Assembly: GCF_010015445.1 (NCBI RefSeq)
Contig: NC_053133.1
Location: 1,983,766 to 2,047,765, forward strand
Reading direction: 5' to 3'
DNA from: Perca fluviatilis
Lineage: Eukaryota > Chordata > Actinopteri > Perciformes > Percidae
Length of the DNA stretch: 64,000 bases
Position numbers and translations under genes: made by a program. The notes below the pieces were generated by a model. That model made no database searches, was not told the origin of the DNA, and saw only the letters and a list, made by a program, of their open reading frames with translations. Shown piece after piece: positions 11,045 to 23,619 of this stretch (positions within the stretch are counted from its first letter, which is position 1; every line of letters begins with the position of its first letter).

Positions 11045-11995
11045 TATTTAAAATGGTGTGCTATTCAAATTGGAAACAGTGACACAAGGAAGAGTAAGAA
11101 ATCAAACAATTAACACAGATGTCAGTGAAACCATCCACAGGCTGAAACAGACAGCTGGATAAAGAACATACATTCCTCCAGGTAGACAGAGAAGCGATGT
11201 TCCTGTTGGAGTTGATAAAAGCCCTCATTTCTACTCATTTCTGTCCTATTTAAAGGACACAGCCCTGATGTGGGACTTTGCCAGAGGTGCATCTCTCACC
11301 AAAACAACCACAGTGACACTTTAGAGCCCAGCCTCCCCTGGCGCTTTCTCAGCGAAAAACATGTGGCACTGCTAAAAATACCTGCTTCTGAATCATTCAC
11401 GACATACACTATTTAGAGAGCTCATGCATACTCATCACCCTATGTAAATATGTGTCATCAGACTTTGACTAGTAGGGAATTCAATTAATGGAATAACAGG
11501 GGCTGCAGCCTGAGCAGCTTTGCTACCCTGTATACTAACAAACATGATGGAAGCAGTGGCATGCAGGGAAAATGAACTCTGATCAAAGTCTTTGTTATAC
11601 TTTTAATCTTCTAACGAAACATGGTTTTAAATTTGCGGCAGATTTCCCCAATGCATAATTAAGGCTTTACTGCAAGATTGCTCTGGTTTATAGCACATGC
11701 CTTCCACTCACTAACGGCTCTGAACTCAACTAAATGGGTTGCCACAAACTTTCAGTAGCCATCACTTTACTGAGAAAGCAACGCCTATGTACCCAATTAC
11801 AAAAATGTATAGAGGTTCATTAGAGGCAGTGCACATGGGAAAGAAATTAGATTATAGAGACATAAATAGAGACATAATGGACAGAGATAATGAGCCATGT
11901 ATAATGATAATAAAAAGAACTTGTATTTATATAGCACTTTTTACAGGCATCGGATTGTTCTTTATGTAATAATCTATGTTTTTTTTGTATCTGTC
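11045..11995. other. No recognised gene
   Basis: Includes a TTTATATAGCACTTTT string near 11926-11942, a motif common in fish LINE tails, but not enough to delimit an element. Confidence 0.45.
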
Positions 11996-12000
11996 CCTAT

Positions 12001-12650
12001 TCAAATAAACAACAAATAAAAAATAGAAATAGCGCCTTTCATGAAACCCAAGGACAACTCAGCTAAAGGAGGTTGTAGGTTGTGGTAAACAGGTGGTGTT
12101 TCAGGAGTTTTCTTTTTAAATGCCCAGGGATGTAGCATTGTGGATATCTGCAGAGGTGTGTTCCAGAGGGATGGGGCTGCAACACTAAAGGCTCTGTCTC
12201 CGAAAGGTACAGAGTCTGGTGTGGGGAATGGAGAGAAGGCCAGCGTCTGAGGACCGCAGATCTCGCGGGTGTATGGATGGAGGAGGTCGGAGAGGAACTG
12301 TGGGGCCAGGGGCGTGGAGGGATTTGTAGGTGAGAAGGAGGATTTTATATGTGATGCAGGACCTAATTGGGAGCCAGTGAAGGTGGATGAGGGTTGGGAT
12401 GATATGCTGCCAAGTCTTAGGGTTTTGCTGGGGACCCCAGACAGGACTCCATTGCAGTAGTCCAAACGGGAGGTTATGAAAGCATGAATGAGGGTTTCTG
12501 CCACGGAGTCAGAGAGTGATGGCCGGAGACTGGAGGCTGTTTTGGTGATGGATTTGATGTGTATGGAAAGAGAGGGTGGAGTCCAGGATTACACCAAGAT
12601 TGCGGACCTCAGAGGATGGGCAGATGTGCTCATTTAAAATACAATCACTC
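12001..12650 (-). mobile_element. L2/CR1-like LINE, C-terminal reverse transcriptase remnant
   Basis: On the minus strand the translation contains AETLIHAFITSRLDYCNG and GVPSKTL, and further on FGDRAFSVAAPSLWN. These are hallmarks of the C-terminal part of the L2/CR1/Rex-type reverse transcriptase polyprotein. Upstream on the same strand, ICPSSEVRNLGVILDSTLSF is the expected preceding motif (V-NLGV-LD). Frames shift several times, so it is dead. The endonuclease and catalytic YADD regions are absent. Confidence 0.8.
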
Positions 12651-12654
12651 AATA

Positions 12655-13550
12655 CTTGTCTTTATTGTTATTACTGTAAAGTCTTAACTTAGCTGTAGCC
12701 TGCTTTTCCCATTAAGTTTGACTTAACGTTATTTTAGACTGAATCAAGCTGTCAGCTAGCGGTTAGCCAAATTAGCTGTTAGCTAAAAAACGTTAGCTTC
12801 CCGGTGGAGGCTAGTGTGGAACAGATCGTGCAGTGTCGTATCCTCGGTAAAACAGCATTATCATCTGCGCATGCGCCGAACGGACCGTGCAGGCAGCACG
12901 GATCGTGTACCGACAGTAACAACCACAAACGTCTGGTCGGCAGAAATACTCCTGCGCACATACAGCAAGTTTGAACATGTATTTCGTTAAAAAAGCAACA
13001 CAGTGGCTGCTGCAAAAGAGATAATTTGCATGGGAGAAAATTGCTGCTAGAGTAAATGCATAAGTTCCAATAGAGTGTATTAATATCATATTTAATCATA
13101 AGTATCATATTACTGATGAAATGGCATTGAACCTATAATCTATTTCATTTAGGTGCAATCCTGCGAGCGAAAAAGTCCTAAGCCTACTACTTCCATTCTG
13201 AGGCTGCAGCACCATCATTAACAGAATTATAATTCATAATCTTTTATTTCAAAGGGTTTACATCATTCACCTGCAATACTGTGGAACAAATTTTTAATAG
13301 CTTTTACTAGTTTGTGTCCAGGGAAACCTACAAAAACGTTTAAAACACGTTTCAGAGCGAGTCACACTCTTCTGTTGGCGCTTTGCTATACAGTGGCTTT
13401 ACTAATAATGCCATGTTTTGAGAAAAAAAATTAATTAATAAACCAACCCTGTTTTTTATTCATGCAGATAACAAAGTGAAATAAAATGCGCCTGATACTG
13501 CCAAATTCTATGCTGAACTGTATACTGTACCTCTGACTGCCCTCCCATTG
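12655..13550. other. No recognised gene
   Basis: Contains GTTAGC-rich sequence at 12740-12800 of a type frequent in fish repeats. No supported boundaries. Confidence 0.45.
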
Positions 13551-13554
13551 CAGT

Positions 13555-14585
13555 CAACACGCTTAACAATATAACCTTCCCTCAAATAGACGTTGAATCC
13601 GCGAATGACTTGGGAGGTCTTATAACCACCGCTGAGGTTCTCGCTACAGAACGGTAAATCCCCAGGGCAGGATGGCTTCACCGTAGAGTATTACAAAACA
13701 TTTTCCGCTCTCCTCACGCCAGTCCTGAGAGATGTGTACAACGAGGAATTTCGTCATCGCCGTCTGCCGGACACATTGTCGAAGGCCACTATCTCCCTAA
13801 TTCTGAAGAAGGGGAAATATCCCCTGCTTTGTGGCAGCTATAGACCAATCTCACTCCTCAATATGGACCTCAAAATCCTCTCAAAGGTTCTTGCACTCCG
13901 TCTTCAATGGGTGATGCCCTCCATTATCTCGCTAGATCAGACAAGGTTCATGCCTGGCCAAAAGTCTTCCCACAACACTAAACGCCTACTTAACATCATC
14001 CACTCGTCAAGTAATGATACCCCGGAAATCGTGGTGTCCCTCGACGCCAAAAAGGCCTTTGACAAGGTCGAGTGGGGGTACCAGTACAAGGCAATGGACA
14101 GGTTTTGCCTGGGTGACAATTTTATCATTTGGTTTCGATTATTATATTCATCCCGATGGCCTCAGTTCAAACTAACGACACGTTGTCTCCCCTTTTCTTA
14201 CTCCGGAGAGGCACCAGGCAGGGCTCCTGTTCGCTATCGTGATAGAACCTCTGGCCGTTTGGCTTTGCTCGCAGGAAAGTTTCAAAGGCATCACACAACT
14301 CATAAAGTTTCATTGTATGCTGATGACTTGCTCCTGTACATCTCTAACCCAGCCGCCTCGCTCCCTTAAACATTCTGGAACAGTTCAGTGCGTATTCTGG
14401 CTACAATCTCAACTATCAGAAAAGCGAGCTCCTACCGATAAATTCTCTGGCTATGCAGCTCCCACGCTCCTTCTTGTCATTTAAGTGGGCGGAGGACAGA
14501 TTTAGGTACTTAAGGGTTTTTATTACAAAGGCTGTATCAGACATGTTCCACAAGAACTTCTTACCTCGAAAAAGCTGAAAGTGAT
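13555..14585 (+). mobile_element. L1-like LINE reverse transcriptase fragment
   Basis: Plus-strand translation shows reverse transcriptase blocks in order: PGQDGFTVEYYK; then SYRPISLLNMDLKILSKVLA (block 2); then VVSLDAKKAFDKVEW (the first catalytic Asp block); then VSLYADDLLLYIS (the YxDD catalytic block). After this come SGYNLNYQKSELLP and FRYLRVFITKAVSDMFHKNF. These are typical of L1-clade polymerases of fish. Frameshifts fall around 14160-14290, where the expected GCPLSP block moves to another frame, so it cannot encode an intact enzyme. The element is interrupted at about 14585 by another repeat and may resume at about 14910-15290. Confidence 0.85.
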
Positions 14586-14587
14586 TT

Positions 14588-14900
14588 TTAGGGTTGGGCA
14601 TCGTTTGGATATTAACGATTCTGATTCCAATTCCGATTCTTCCTTTCAATTCCGGTTCTTATCGATTCTCGATTTGTTGAGTGGTGGAGTTGAAACGGGT
14701 CACATGCTTATTTCACAAATAAGAGGAAAGTTTTATTTTGATTCAATGCAGACGGGGCTTTTTCAATGTAAAATAAAGCCACACTAGAGCACCACTTACT
14801 GTGCTCCATGGCTGCAAAACAACAAGCGCCTGACAGCTACGGAAACCAAAACTTGTTAAATTTGGAACCCATGATCAGATTTGAAACCAAATTTTGCTCA
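14588..14900. mobile_element. Dispersed DNA repeat inserted in the L1-like LINE
   Basis: Starts TAGGGTTGGGCATCGTTTGG and continues with GATTCTGATTCCAATTCCGA, a start I recognise as a common fish hAT-like repeat. No matching inverted end is seen on the right, so it is probably truncated. It splits the LINE within the segment after the YADD block. Confidence 0.5.
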
Positions 14901-15294
14901 ACTGGAAGCTTTCCCGCCCCCCTTCACATGACCATTGGAATAAAGGGGTTCCTCGACAATTTGAAGCTTGAGAAGCTTAGATCTTCTTGGAAAGGCTCTA
15001 TCTCGACATTCTTAGAGATACGGAACCCTTTGCTAGAACTCGTTAACTCCCTCAGTTAATTTCCTGACTTGGAGGACTGACCTCCTTCTGGACTGCTGCA
15101 TTTGATGCCAGCTGCCCTGTTGTGTGTCCTTACTGGTGTGTGTCTGTCAGTGTGCATGGGTCTGTGTGTTTGTACCCATTTTGGACCTGTACTGGGTTGA
15201 TTGTGGGTAGGGGACTTGAGGGGAAGTGATATATCAGTTCCACTATGCTGTGTTCACTTTGTTCACTGTGCTGTGTCACTTCAGTCCCGGCGTT

Positions 15295-15365
15295 ATGGGC
15301 GGGCTTTAGGGGGCCGGGCCCGCCCCCAGAGTCAGCTGTGCCTGCCCTGAACGGACAAGCCTTTT
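15295..15365. mobile_element. GC-rich repeat fragment
   Basis: A short segment GGGGGCCGGGCCCGCCCCCA with flanking GC-rich sequence stands out from AT-rich surroundings and precedes a T-run. It looks like one end of a DNA transposon; no partner end identified. Confidence 0.3.
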
Positions 15366-15759
15366 TTCCTTTTTTTTTTTTTTTTAACTGCCGAGCCTGT
15401 CAACAATCCCACCTTTTGTTTTGTACATTTTTTATCCAAAGGATACCATAATAAATAAAAATATATTGTTTTGAATATACATAAATCATGAATAAAAAAG
15501 GGTGTTTGTTCTTAATTTTATTAAAATAATTGTAAATGGATTTGATTGGTTTGTCAAAACTGATGTGGTTAAAATGGAAATTGACATGCAGCCTGCATGA
15601 GCCTGTCATGCAGGGAATTTGGTTGAGAATAGGTGTCTTAATGTAAACTAAAGATCTAGAGAGAATTAGTCTATGCATATACGGCGTTTCCTTAATGTTA
15701 ATCAACGACCATCAAGGTTGGAAGAAAGTGACAAAGACGGCGAAAGTACAGGGTGTAAC

Positions 15760-16040
15760 GTTAGTTCTGAAGTTGTCAATGCCGAAGCTAGCATTAGCCA
15801 CCACATCGGTGCTGCTAGCTGACACTGTAACCCAAAGCAAGGGTCTTCATCACAGGCGGCAGAACCAGGGGATCTCGGCGTTGAGAGACCAAATCAAATT
15901 GTCCTGAAAACTTTTCCTGCACGCTTCCAGGCAAAATAAGAACTTTCAACAGCGTCTGGTATGGTAGCAGAAGCTGGCTGGCTCTACTAACAGTGAGCTT
16001 GTATTTTATGCTGGCTCCCTGTAGCCTGATCTTAGAACCG
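15760..16040 (+). pseudogene. TTF-type zinc finger / ZMYM1-like (hAT-derived) fragment
   Basis: Plus-strand frames contain RPNQIVLKTFPARFQ followed in another frame by KIRTFNSVWYGSRSWL. Proteins of the ZMYM1/TTF-type zinc-finger class, derived from hAT transposases, carry a similar order: a P..V.FP motif, then RSF...WY....WL. The frame shift and the absence of the zinc-binding cysteines indicate a short dead fragment. Assignment is by recalled motif only. Confidence 0.4.
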
Positions 16041-16167
16041 AGGCTGAGAGACAGTAAAACAAACACCCTCAAAAACACCCAAAATGTAATAAAAATGTAA
16101 CGTTAATACTTGTGATTAAGATGCTTAATGATTGCCAAGGCCTACATTATTCTCCCTGTTTTTATTT

Positions 16168-16236
16168 TGTATCGCAATTGTCCATGATTTAGCAATTATC
16201 CATGATTTAGCAATTATCCATGATTTAGCAATTATC
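16168..16236. repeat. 18-bp tandem repeat, about 3.5 copies
   Basis: The unit CAATTATCCATGATTTAG is repeated almost exactly (first copy CAATTGTCC). Confidence 0.9.
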
Positions 16237-16283
16237 CCTCTTTGTATACGCTGTAGATGGTGGTTGTGCGCAATAGTTGTATG

Positions 16284-16316
16284 TTCAGACATACTGCACA
16301 GTGCAGTATGTCTGAA
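16284..16316. repeat. Perfect palindrome, 16-bp arms
   Basis: TTCAGACATACTGCAC and its exact complement are separated by one base (16300). No associated gene. Confidence 0.9.
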
Positions 16317-16583
16317 AATTAAGTCACTCTGCTGTTATGTTGTTTCAATACCAAATAAAAAATAATATACAAATATTGAATGCTCAATTGCAGCCTGTAA
16401 AATAATATTTACTACACTACTCAGGCTTATGCATTGTCAACGCAGTTAGGAAACCAGAACGAGCTGACTAATGATAACATAAGCACTTTGGCTTGGTGGA
16501 AGTCGATTTTAACGTCCTTTTAGAACTATTTCCCGTCCATCTTCCGATTTCCAGCCACAGCCTGTCACTCCCCCTGTACGAAT

Positions 16584-16690
16584 GTTACTTGGTACGTAAC
16601 GTTCGCTCCAAGATGTTGTACTAACGTTACTCGGTACGTAACGTTAGCTCCAAGATGTTGTACTAACGTTACTTGGTACATAATGTTAGC
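16584..16690. repeat. 42-bp tandem repeat, 2.5 copies
   Basis: GTTACTTGGTACGTAACGTT starts at 16584, with near-identical copies at 16626 and 16668. Each unit itself contains short GTAACGTTA-type palindromic strings. Confidence 0.85.
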
Positions 16691-16859
16691 TTAGACCTTA
16701 CGTGTTCCCGCTAACTTATTGTTAACAAGACGTGACATGAGTGACACATGCGGGTAGGCCAAGGCGAGAAGAGGGAGATTAGCTTTACCAATATATTTAT
16801 AAAAAAAGTCACATTCGAATAGTATTGATTTTTTAAATAATATTTATATTATTATATAT

Positions 16860-16972
16860 TATAATAATATGTTGGATTCATGTTAATGTATATTTTCATA
16901 TTTTAAACCATCAAACATTAATAAGGACCCTGTAGGGGTCCAGGACCTCCTGTTGAAGATCTCTATTCTACT
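16860..16972. mobile_element. Terminal fragment of a hAT-like repeat (copy 1)
   Basis: Shares with 19505-19660 the strings AATATGTTG(G/A)ATTCATGTTAA, then AGGGGTCC and CCTGTTGAAGATCTC. It is the right end of the element described at 19255. Confidence 0.55.
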
Positions 16973-17013
16973 GCATGCACACAAAACTACATCACAGACA
17001 AGGATGTATATAT

Positions 17014-17915
<902 letters not shown>

Positions 17916-17919
17916 CAAC

Positions 17920-17921
<2 letters not shown>

Positions 17922-17952
<31 letters not shown>
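17922..17952. repeat. (TA)n microsatellite
   Basis: About 15 TA units in AT-rich sequence, with shorter TATATA runs to about 18005. Confidence 0.9.
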
Positions 17953-17955
<3 letters not shown>

Positions 17956-18009
17956 AATATAAGTTATCACGTTAGCATATATATGTATGTATATAATATA
18001 TATATTCTT

Positions 18010-19125
18010 GTATATGCATCTTTTTCTTTTAGCACAGCAGTGAAGATCAAAAGATTTCATCAGAACAATGTCTGTTTAATTTTCTCTGCTGTCCATTTAC
18101 TTAATACAGTTTGGAAGAGGTAAGGTGTACAGTGCACAGTGTTTCAATAAAACATAGGTTGGTGAGACTGGGGAGGACTTTAAAGAAACTTGTGAATAAA
18201 AATATTATTAAAACTCATATTGACAGAAACAAACTAAGGGAAGTTTTTCAGGGTCCTTTCAAAATTGAAACATTACACATTTGTTTGATACCTCAACGAA
18301 TTCGGTCCGTAAGGGCTTTACATATTTGACCCACTTAGTCCAAAGTTTAATGAAAACATACAGACTTACTATATCCATCCATTCACATGTTGTGGGGGCT
18401 TCAGGAAGCATCAACACCTTGTGAATACTTTTTGACCAGCAGATGTCAAAATACCAAACAAATACTCATCAGACCGTCTGGATATGCATTTTCATACTGA
18501 CAATTACTTTAAGAATTTGAATTACTTATAATTTATTCCTGACAGATTGTATAGCAGCTGTTCCATGCTATGCTGTAAAATACAAACAACACTATTTTCC
18601 ACCTTCTCAGCTGTCTACACTGTACACAAAAAAAAACTAAAAACACCTGCATCTCAAACACAGCACTCAATGCACAGGCCCACTATTCACCAAGACATGC
18701 ACCGAAACTGAAATTTCCAGCACGAGCTGCAACAGTTCTCTGATTTTAAGGAGATGGAGACAGTTCCTACCACTTTGCTGCTGGGCGCGGTGTGTGCCAT
18801 CCATTGCTCCATTGTATCCCACTGCTTATAGTACATGTTCACATGTCTGTAAGAATGCTGTGTGTGTGTCAGGACTACTACGAGGGCTGTGATGGGTGAG
18901 TGTGTGGAGTGTATATCTTGGTTTGTAGATCATCAAGTGATCTACGAACGTGAACACAGTCATGGAAGCTATGGGTGTCACTAAAAGTGTGTATGTGGGC
19001 ATCCAGGTGTGCAGTGAGGCATGATGCCAGTTTTTCTCTACATGGTTGGGTGGTTTGCTCAGCCCTTCATGCCTCTCCAAACACTGAGTAAGACCGTCCT
19101 ATTTCTTGACATCCTCTCAGCCACT
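18010..19125. other. No recognised feature
   Basis: AT-rich single-copy-looking sequence without supported features. Confidence 0.45.
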
Positions 19126-19127
19126 CC

Positions 19128-19192
19128 TACCCATCCATCCATCCATCCATCCATCCATCCATCCATCCATCCATCCATCCATCCATCCATCC
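19128..19192. repeat. (CCAT)n microsatellite
   Basis: About 16 CCAT units, near-perfect. Confidence 0.95.
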
Positions 19193-19254
19193 ACCCTCCC
19201 TTATTAGACTGTCTAATGTGTCAGTTTCAAGTCACCTGTGCTCAAGCCTATACA

Positions 19255-19665
19255 CCCGGGGTCTTCAACGTTTTTTAAACCAAGGACCACTTAACTAAAA
19301 GAGAGCTGGAGCAGGGACCCCTTTATCCATACCTTTTTGCAAAGAATACTTAGCTATTAAAACAATAACTGTTGTCATGATTCTATACATCATCTTTTAA
19401 TGTTAAACATACATATGGCACAGGGAATCCTTAGGATGAACTGTATCTGTGGATGGCTACCTTAGTGACTGTCTCACCTGGAGGCCAGTAAACCTATCTT
19501 CAGTGGGGATTTGTATTTGCTAATAATATGTTGAATTCATGTTAAGACATTTACATTTTTGAAAAATCTTTCAAAAATTAACAATAATTTGGTGGCCCTC
19601 CTGCAGTGATTCTGAGGACCCCCTAGGGGTCCCAGATCCCCTGTTGAAGATCTCCACTATACACA
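19255..19665. mobile_element. hAT-like non-autonomous element (copy 2)
   Basis: Left end CGGGGTCTTCAACGTTTTTT, right end containing CCTGTTGAAGATCTCC. The outer GTCTTCAAC and GTTGAAGATC are roughly inverted. A partial copy lies at 16860. Target duplication not clear. Confidence 0.55.
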
Positions 19666-19743
19666 GTTAAAGCTCATATAGAGTCCGTAAGAAAAAAGGC
19701 TTTAATCCATTTTTTAAATGACTGACGAGCAGATAGTGCTAAT

Positions 19744-20092
19744 TAGGGGCGGGAATCACCAGATGCAGATATGATATTATCACATGAAATCGTAAATGAT
19801 CTATATAAATGTATACATTTATATAGATCATTTATATTTCATTGCGATTTTAAGCGTATTGTGATATTCTGCGATGTATTGCAATTTATTATCTTTTTTG
19901 ATTTACCTTTTGTGTTTAACTTAAAATGATGTCCCCAAAGGAAAACTTCTGTGAACATGTTTTATCTAAAAAGATAAACTTTAAATTTAAAATGTTGTTA
20001 TTTTAGTAACAACATTTAAATTCTCATGTGCAATTTATATAATTAAAAGATCAACTGATACTATGCTGGGTTGATTTTTCCACCCACCCCTA
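19744..20092. mobile_element. MITE with TAGGGG ends
   Basis: TAGGGGCGGG at the left and CACCCCTA at the right are inverted. Outside them GTGCTAAT (19736-19743) and GTGCTACA (20093-20100) form a decayed 8-bp duplication, six of eight matching. The interior carries a 40-bp perfect palindrome. Confidence 0.65.
19794..19833. repeat. Perfect 40-bp palindrome
   Basis: AAATGATCTATATAAATGTA is followed directly by its exact complement, with no spacer. It lies inside the MITE at 19744-20092 and would extrude as a cruciform. Confidence 0.9.
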
Positions 20093-20099
20093 GTGCTAC

Positions 20100-20565
20100 A
20101 GTAATATTTACTAAAAATTGATAACTACTGTACATGAGAAGGCAGCTGCTGTATTTACATTCCAGCCATGAGCCAGTGTGAGTGCAAGCAGCTTGGTCAT
20201 TAAACAAGCACCAGAGGCAAAGATCCACATGTACAGAGCAGGAAAAAGGGGATAGTGCAAGATCCAGTCCAAATGAGAGAGGAAATCTGCATGAGTTCTC
20301 GTTCAGGGTGTCAGATGATTTATGGAACACTTCAATTATGTAGCTTGGTTTTTCCTTTCAACTTCTACTCTGCTCCTCTGAGGGATTGCAGAGGCCTGTG
20401 ATCACACTACCTGGTGTGGTGCTGTCATCTTCAGGCCTGAGAGGGTAATGCAGGTGCTCTCACAATGACATAATATCCACAAAACAGCTGTTCTCTGGCA
20501 TTCACCACACAGATCAAATAGTAAAAAAAAGGTTTTGAGTTGAACCACACAGCTCAGTTGTAGAT
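20100..20565. other. No recognised feature
   Basis: No exon or transposon boundaries supported. Confidence 0.5.
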
Positions 20566-20569
20566 TTAA

Positions 20570-21626
20570 AGGGTATCTACCGTTCTTTTCAACCTGAACC
20601 ATATGTTCCTATGTTTTTACAGTGCTCAGCCTAAGTGAAATGCTAAAGTAAACTAAAAAGAGGAATACAAAACCATTGGCATACAAAAGATTGGCATGGG
20701 GTACTTTCCATAAGATCATTTCTCAATGCAAATCAAACCAGCTATTAGGCTAACTGAAATAAAACCATGCCAATCTCTAGGTATGGTGAAGGGTATGTGA
20801 TGATGGCTATTTTAATTCCAAAGGCCAAGGGAACTTTATCAGGATGCATAGTATCCTGGATCCATGAAAATATAAATCTGCCTGCCTCTATGGGAATTTA
20901 CTATAGGGGTGTACTGACTTATGCCCCCTGTATTTTAAGGAAGAACATTTATTTATTTACGATACATTATTCACAAAGAAAATTGGTGTCCTTAAAGGTT
21001 GGATTTTTCCTTTACCTTTTTTTATTCCTCTTTTTAGTCAACTTTAGCGAAATTGCGTTCCCTAAACCCACCAGACTCCATGTAAATAAACAGTAATTTT
21101 ACCATCGTAAAACACACTTCATTCAAAGTCAAAAGAAACTAAATAAAACTATGAAAAGCCGTTCTGGGTCGTCTTTCCACTTTTCCAACCATCACAATTT
21201 TAGTTGTGGTTGAAATAAAGACATAGTTTACTGATTTACATGTGGAAATATGTTGGCTCTATTCACGCTAAAAGTATTGCTTTTTTAAATGGAGTCTGGT
21301 GGGTTTAGTGCTAGCGACCTCAGAGCTGTTTCTGGTTAAACAGAAAGGTCTTTAAGAGGTTTTATAAAGGTCTATCTCTGTAGGGATCCTTTCCATAATG
21401 TTGTCAGACACTTAGAATATTAATCTGAGTCTGTCAGCGGCAAAAACTGAACTTTTCGTGGACCAAACTGATGCTGAACATTTGCCCCGTAGGGTTACAT
21501 TGCAGCCCGGTCTGTGGCTGCCGGTTACAGCGTTCACACTTTATACTGGACCAATTTCAAAGTCACTTAAACATGAAAACATAGGAAAATAGGGTCCAAG
21601 TTGAAAAAAACAACAGTAGTTACCCT
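20570..21626. mobile_element. Long-inverted-repeat element, copy A
   Basis: Left end AGGGTATCTACCGTT then TTTTCAACCTGAACC; right end the inverted equivalent (...CCAAGTTGAAAA...AGTTACCCT). TTAA precedes the left end (20566-20569) and CTAA follows the right end. A second copy is at about 50270-51596. The core at 21071-21299 is bounded by CCAGACTCCATG and its near-complement. Between 20625 and 21020 copy A has extra sequence not shared with copy B, probably a further insertion. Confidence 0.7.
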
Positions 21627-21629
21627 CTA

Positions 21630-22495
21630 ACTGGTTATTCCCCTCTTTGTAGTTGAAAAGGCAGCGATCACTGAAATAAGCTGCTGTAGATCATGAATTC
21701 AACATCTTTTTTCACCATTACATGATGTGAGTTTTCTACTAAGAAACAAAACAAAATCCCCAATATAATGTTCCAAAAGAGAGTCTTCATGTTAAATGAA
21801 TGTCAGATATATGTAGTGAAAATGCAGCCCATTTTGTGTTTTGCATTCTTCCCTTAACTGTCTATAAATAGCAGTCCATAGCATTTGGAGACACAGCTGG
21901 TGCTGGTTCCTCCATCTGCACTACTAATGTACACTATGTAGTATGGGTTAGTGCACATGCATATACAGTACACACTCACATATACAGGGTAATGGTTTGA
22001 CCTTGCCAGCTGCCCATCACATACTGTGCAGCATGAGGTTTATTTTGTGTTGCATCATCGACTTTGGATTATTCTCTGCTGATGATCCCATTCTTACTCG
22101 GAGAGATGATGTCTCACTCACAGTATATGAAAGAATAGATTGTCCATATTCTTCTTTAGTAACAACAGTCCCAGCAGAGAATTAATGTAATCTTTTCTGC
22201 TCATCTCCCTCCCAACATGGGCTTCCAAATGTGAGAAACAGACAAGCTTAACATTTGGGATTACTTTACTGGCCTCATGTTGAAGTTTGAATCAAAACAA
22301 AATAAACTTTGAGAGCGTTTGAAACACTCTAGCAAGAGAAAACTAGACACCTCTTTATCTGCAATAAAATTACATCATTATAGACCATCATTTAATTCAG
22401 AGTCATTCAGTTGTTCAACCTAGTTGTTGTGCAGAAGTTATTTTCTGTTGGGTTTAAAACACAAACATATATGCAGGTGAGAATAAAACGTATAA
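21630..22495. other. No recognised feature
   Basis: No exon or transposon boundaries supported. Confidence 0.5.
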
Positions 22496-22499
22496 GGAG

Positions 22500-22571
22500 G
22501 TGTCAACATCCTGTCTGTATATACAGACAGGATGTTGACACTATATATTCTGCAACATGCATATATAGTGT
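22500..22571. repeat. Two adjacent hairpins, the first a perfect 42-bp palindrome
   Basis: GTGTCAACATCCTGTCTGTAT (22500-22520, 21 bases) is followed without spacer by its exact complement to 22541. Overlapping its end, ACACTATATAT (22538-22548) pairs with ATATATAGTGT (22561-22571) around a 12-base loop. Confidence 0.9.
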
Positions 22572-22574
22572 GTA

Positions 22575-23370
22575 TTTCTTTGGTTTAATGTGAACCATCT
22601 GCCACTACTGTAGCCCACAGTGACATCAGAGCACCATCAGGCACAATAAGCACAATTTAATTAATTAATTAATTATTAATTCCTTAATAAGGAAACTGAC
22701 AAAACAGATCAAGGTTTCATATCTTCAGTTTAAAGTGATTTTACTCTAAGATGAATGGGGGGGAGATGATGTTATAAAGGAGGAATATTCTCCCTTTTAC
22801 TGTAATTTCAAATATAAATCAGACAAACTAATGATAATTGAAAGAACAGAGGCACTGAAAAATCAAAAAACTGTGACATCTTGTGACGATCTCAAAACCC
22901 TTTCTGACAAAAGAGACACCTTTCACAAAAGCCAATCATCATACTTTTCAAAATACGGCATATAAAGATCACCCTGTGATTCACGATGGGCTGTTATAAC
23001 CTATAAGTCGCTGTTTTAGACATGAGATGTCATCTTGGTCAGACAGCTGTAAGTTTGAAGTTTATGGCACATTTCTCGCTATAATTATATTATAAATAAT
23101 AAAAACGATGAAGTCAAAGCACACTTTCCTTCTCTCCAGAAGTCCCATTTGGTCGCCTCAACTGAATGACTTTGTCATATATGATATATATTTATATCGT
23201 TTACAACAGATTATCTGTGTGTTTTTTTGCCAGGTTTTGCTTGCAGAGAAAATAGACCAGGAAATAGGCCGTGAAAAAGGCGAAAAATGGAATACAAAGA
23301 AGCTGTTTGCTGCTGTCTAAACAGCCCATTTGGTTAAGATCATATCTACCCAATCTCTAGTTAACATGGG
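22575..23370. other. No recognised feature apart from a short (TTAA)n run
   Basis: TTAATTAATTAATTAATTA lies near 22658. Nothing else supported. Confidence 0.5.
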
Positions 23371-23374
23371 CGCC

Positions 23375-23560
23375 TGAAGGGAAGCGGGCAGCGCTTCGTG
23401 GCGCTCCCGCCTCCTGTGAGTCTCAACCCAGCGACTGCCAAAATGAGCCGTGCAGCAAAAGCTCGACCGGAGAGTCAGAGAGGCCAGACACAGCTGTGGT
23501 GCGTTTCCGGTGTAATCAGTAACACCGTGGAAGAATGTTCCACCGTGGCATCCCTAGTGT
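23375..23560. mobile_element. hAT-like element end fragment
   Basis: Ends ACCGTGGCATCCCTAGTG. CATCCCTA resembles the terminal repeat of the hAT MITE at 5746. Partner end not found. Confidence 0.35.
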
Positions 23561-23619
23561 TGACTATATAAGACAGAACTTCAGACAGAACGTCTACAGA
23601 GAGAGGTAGAAGCTTTTCT

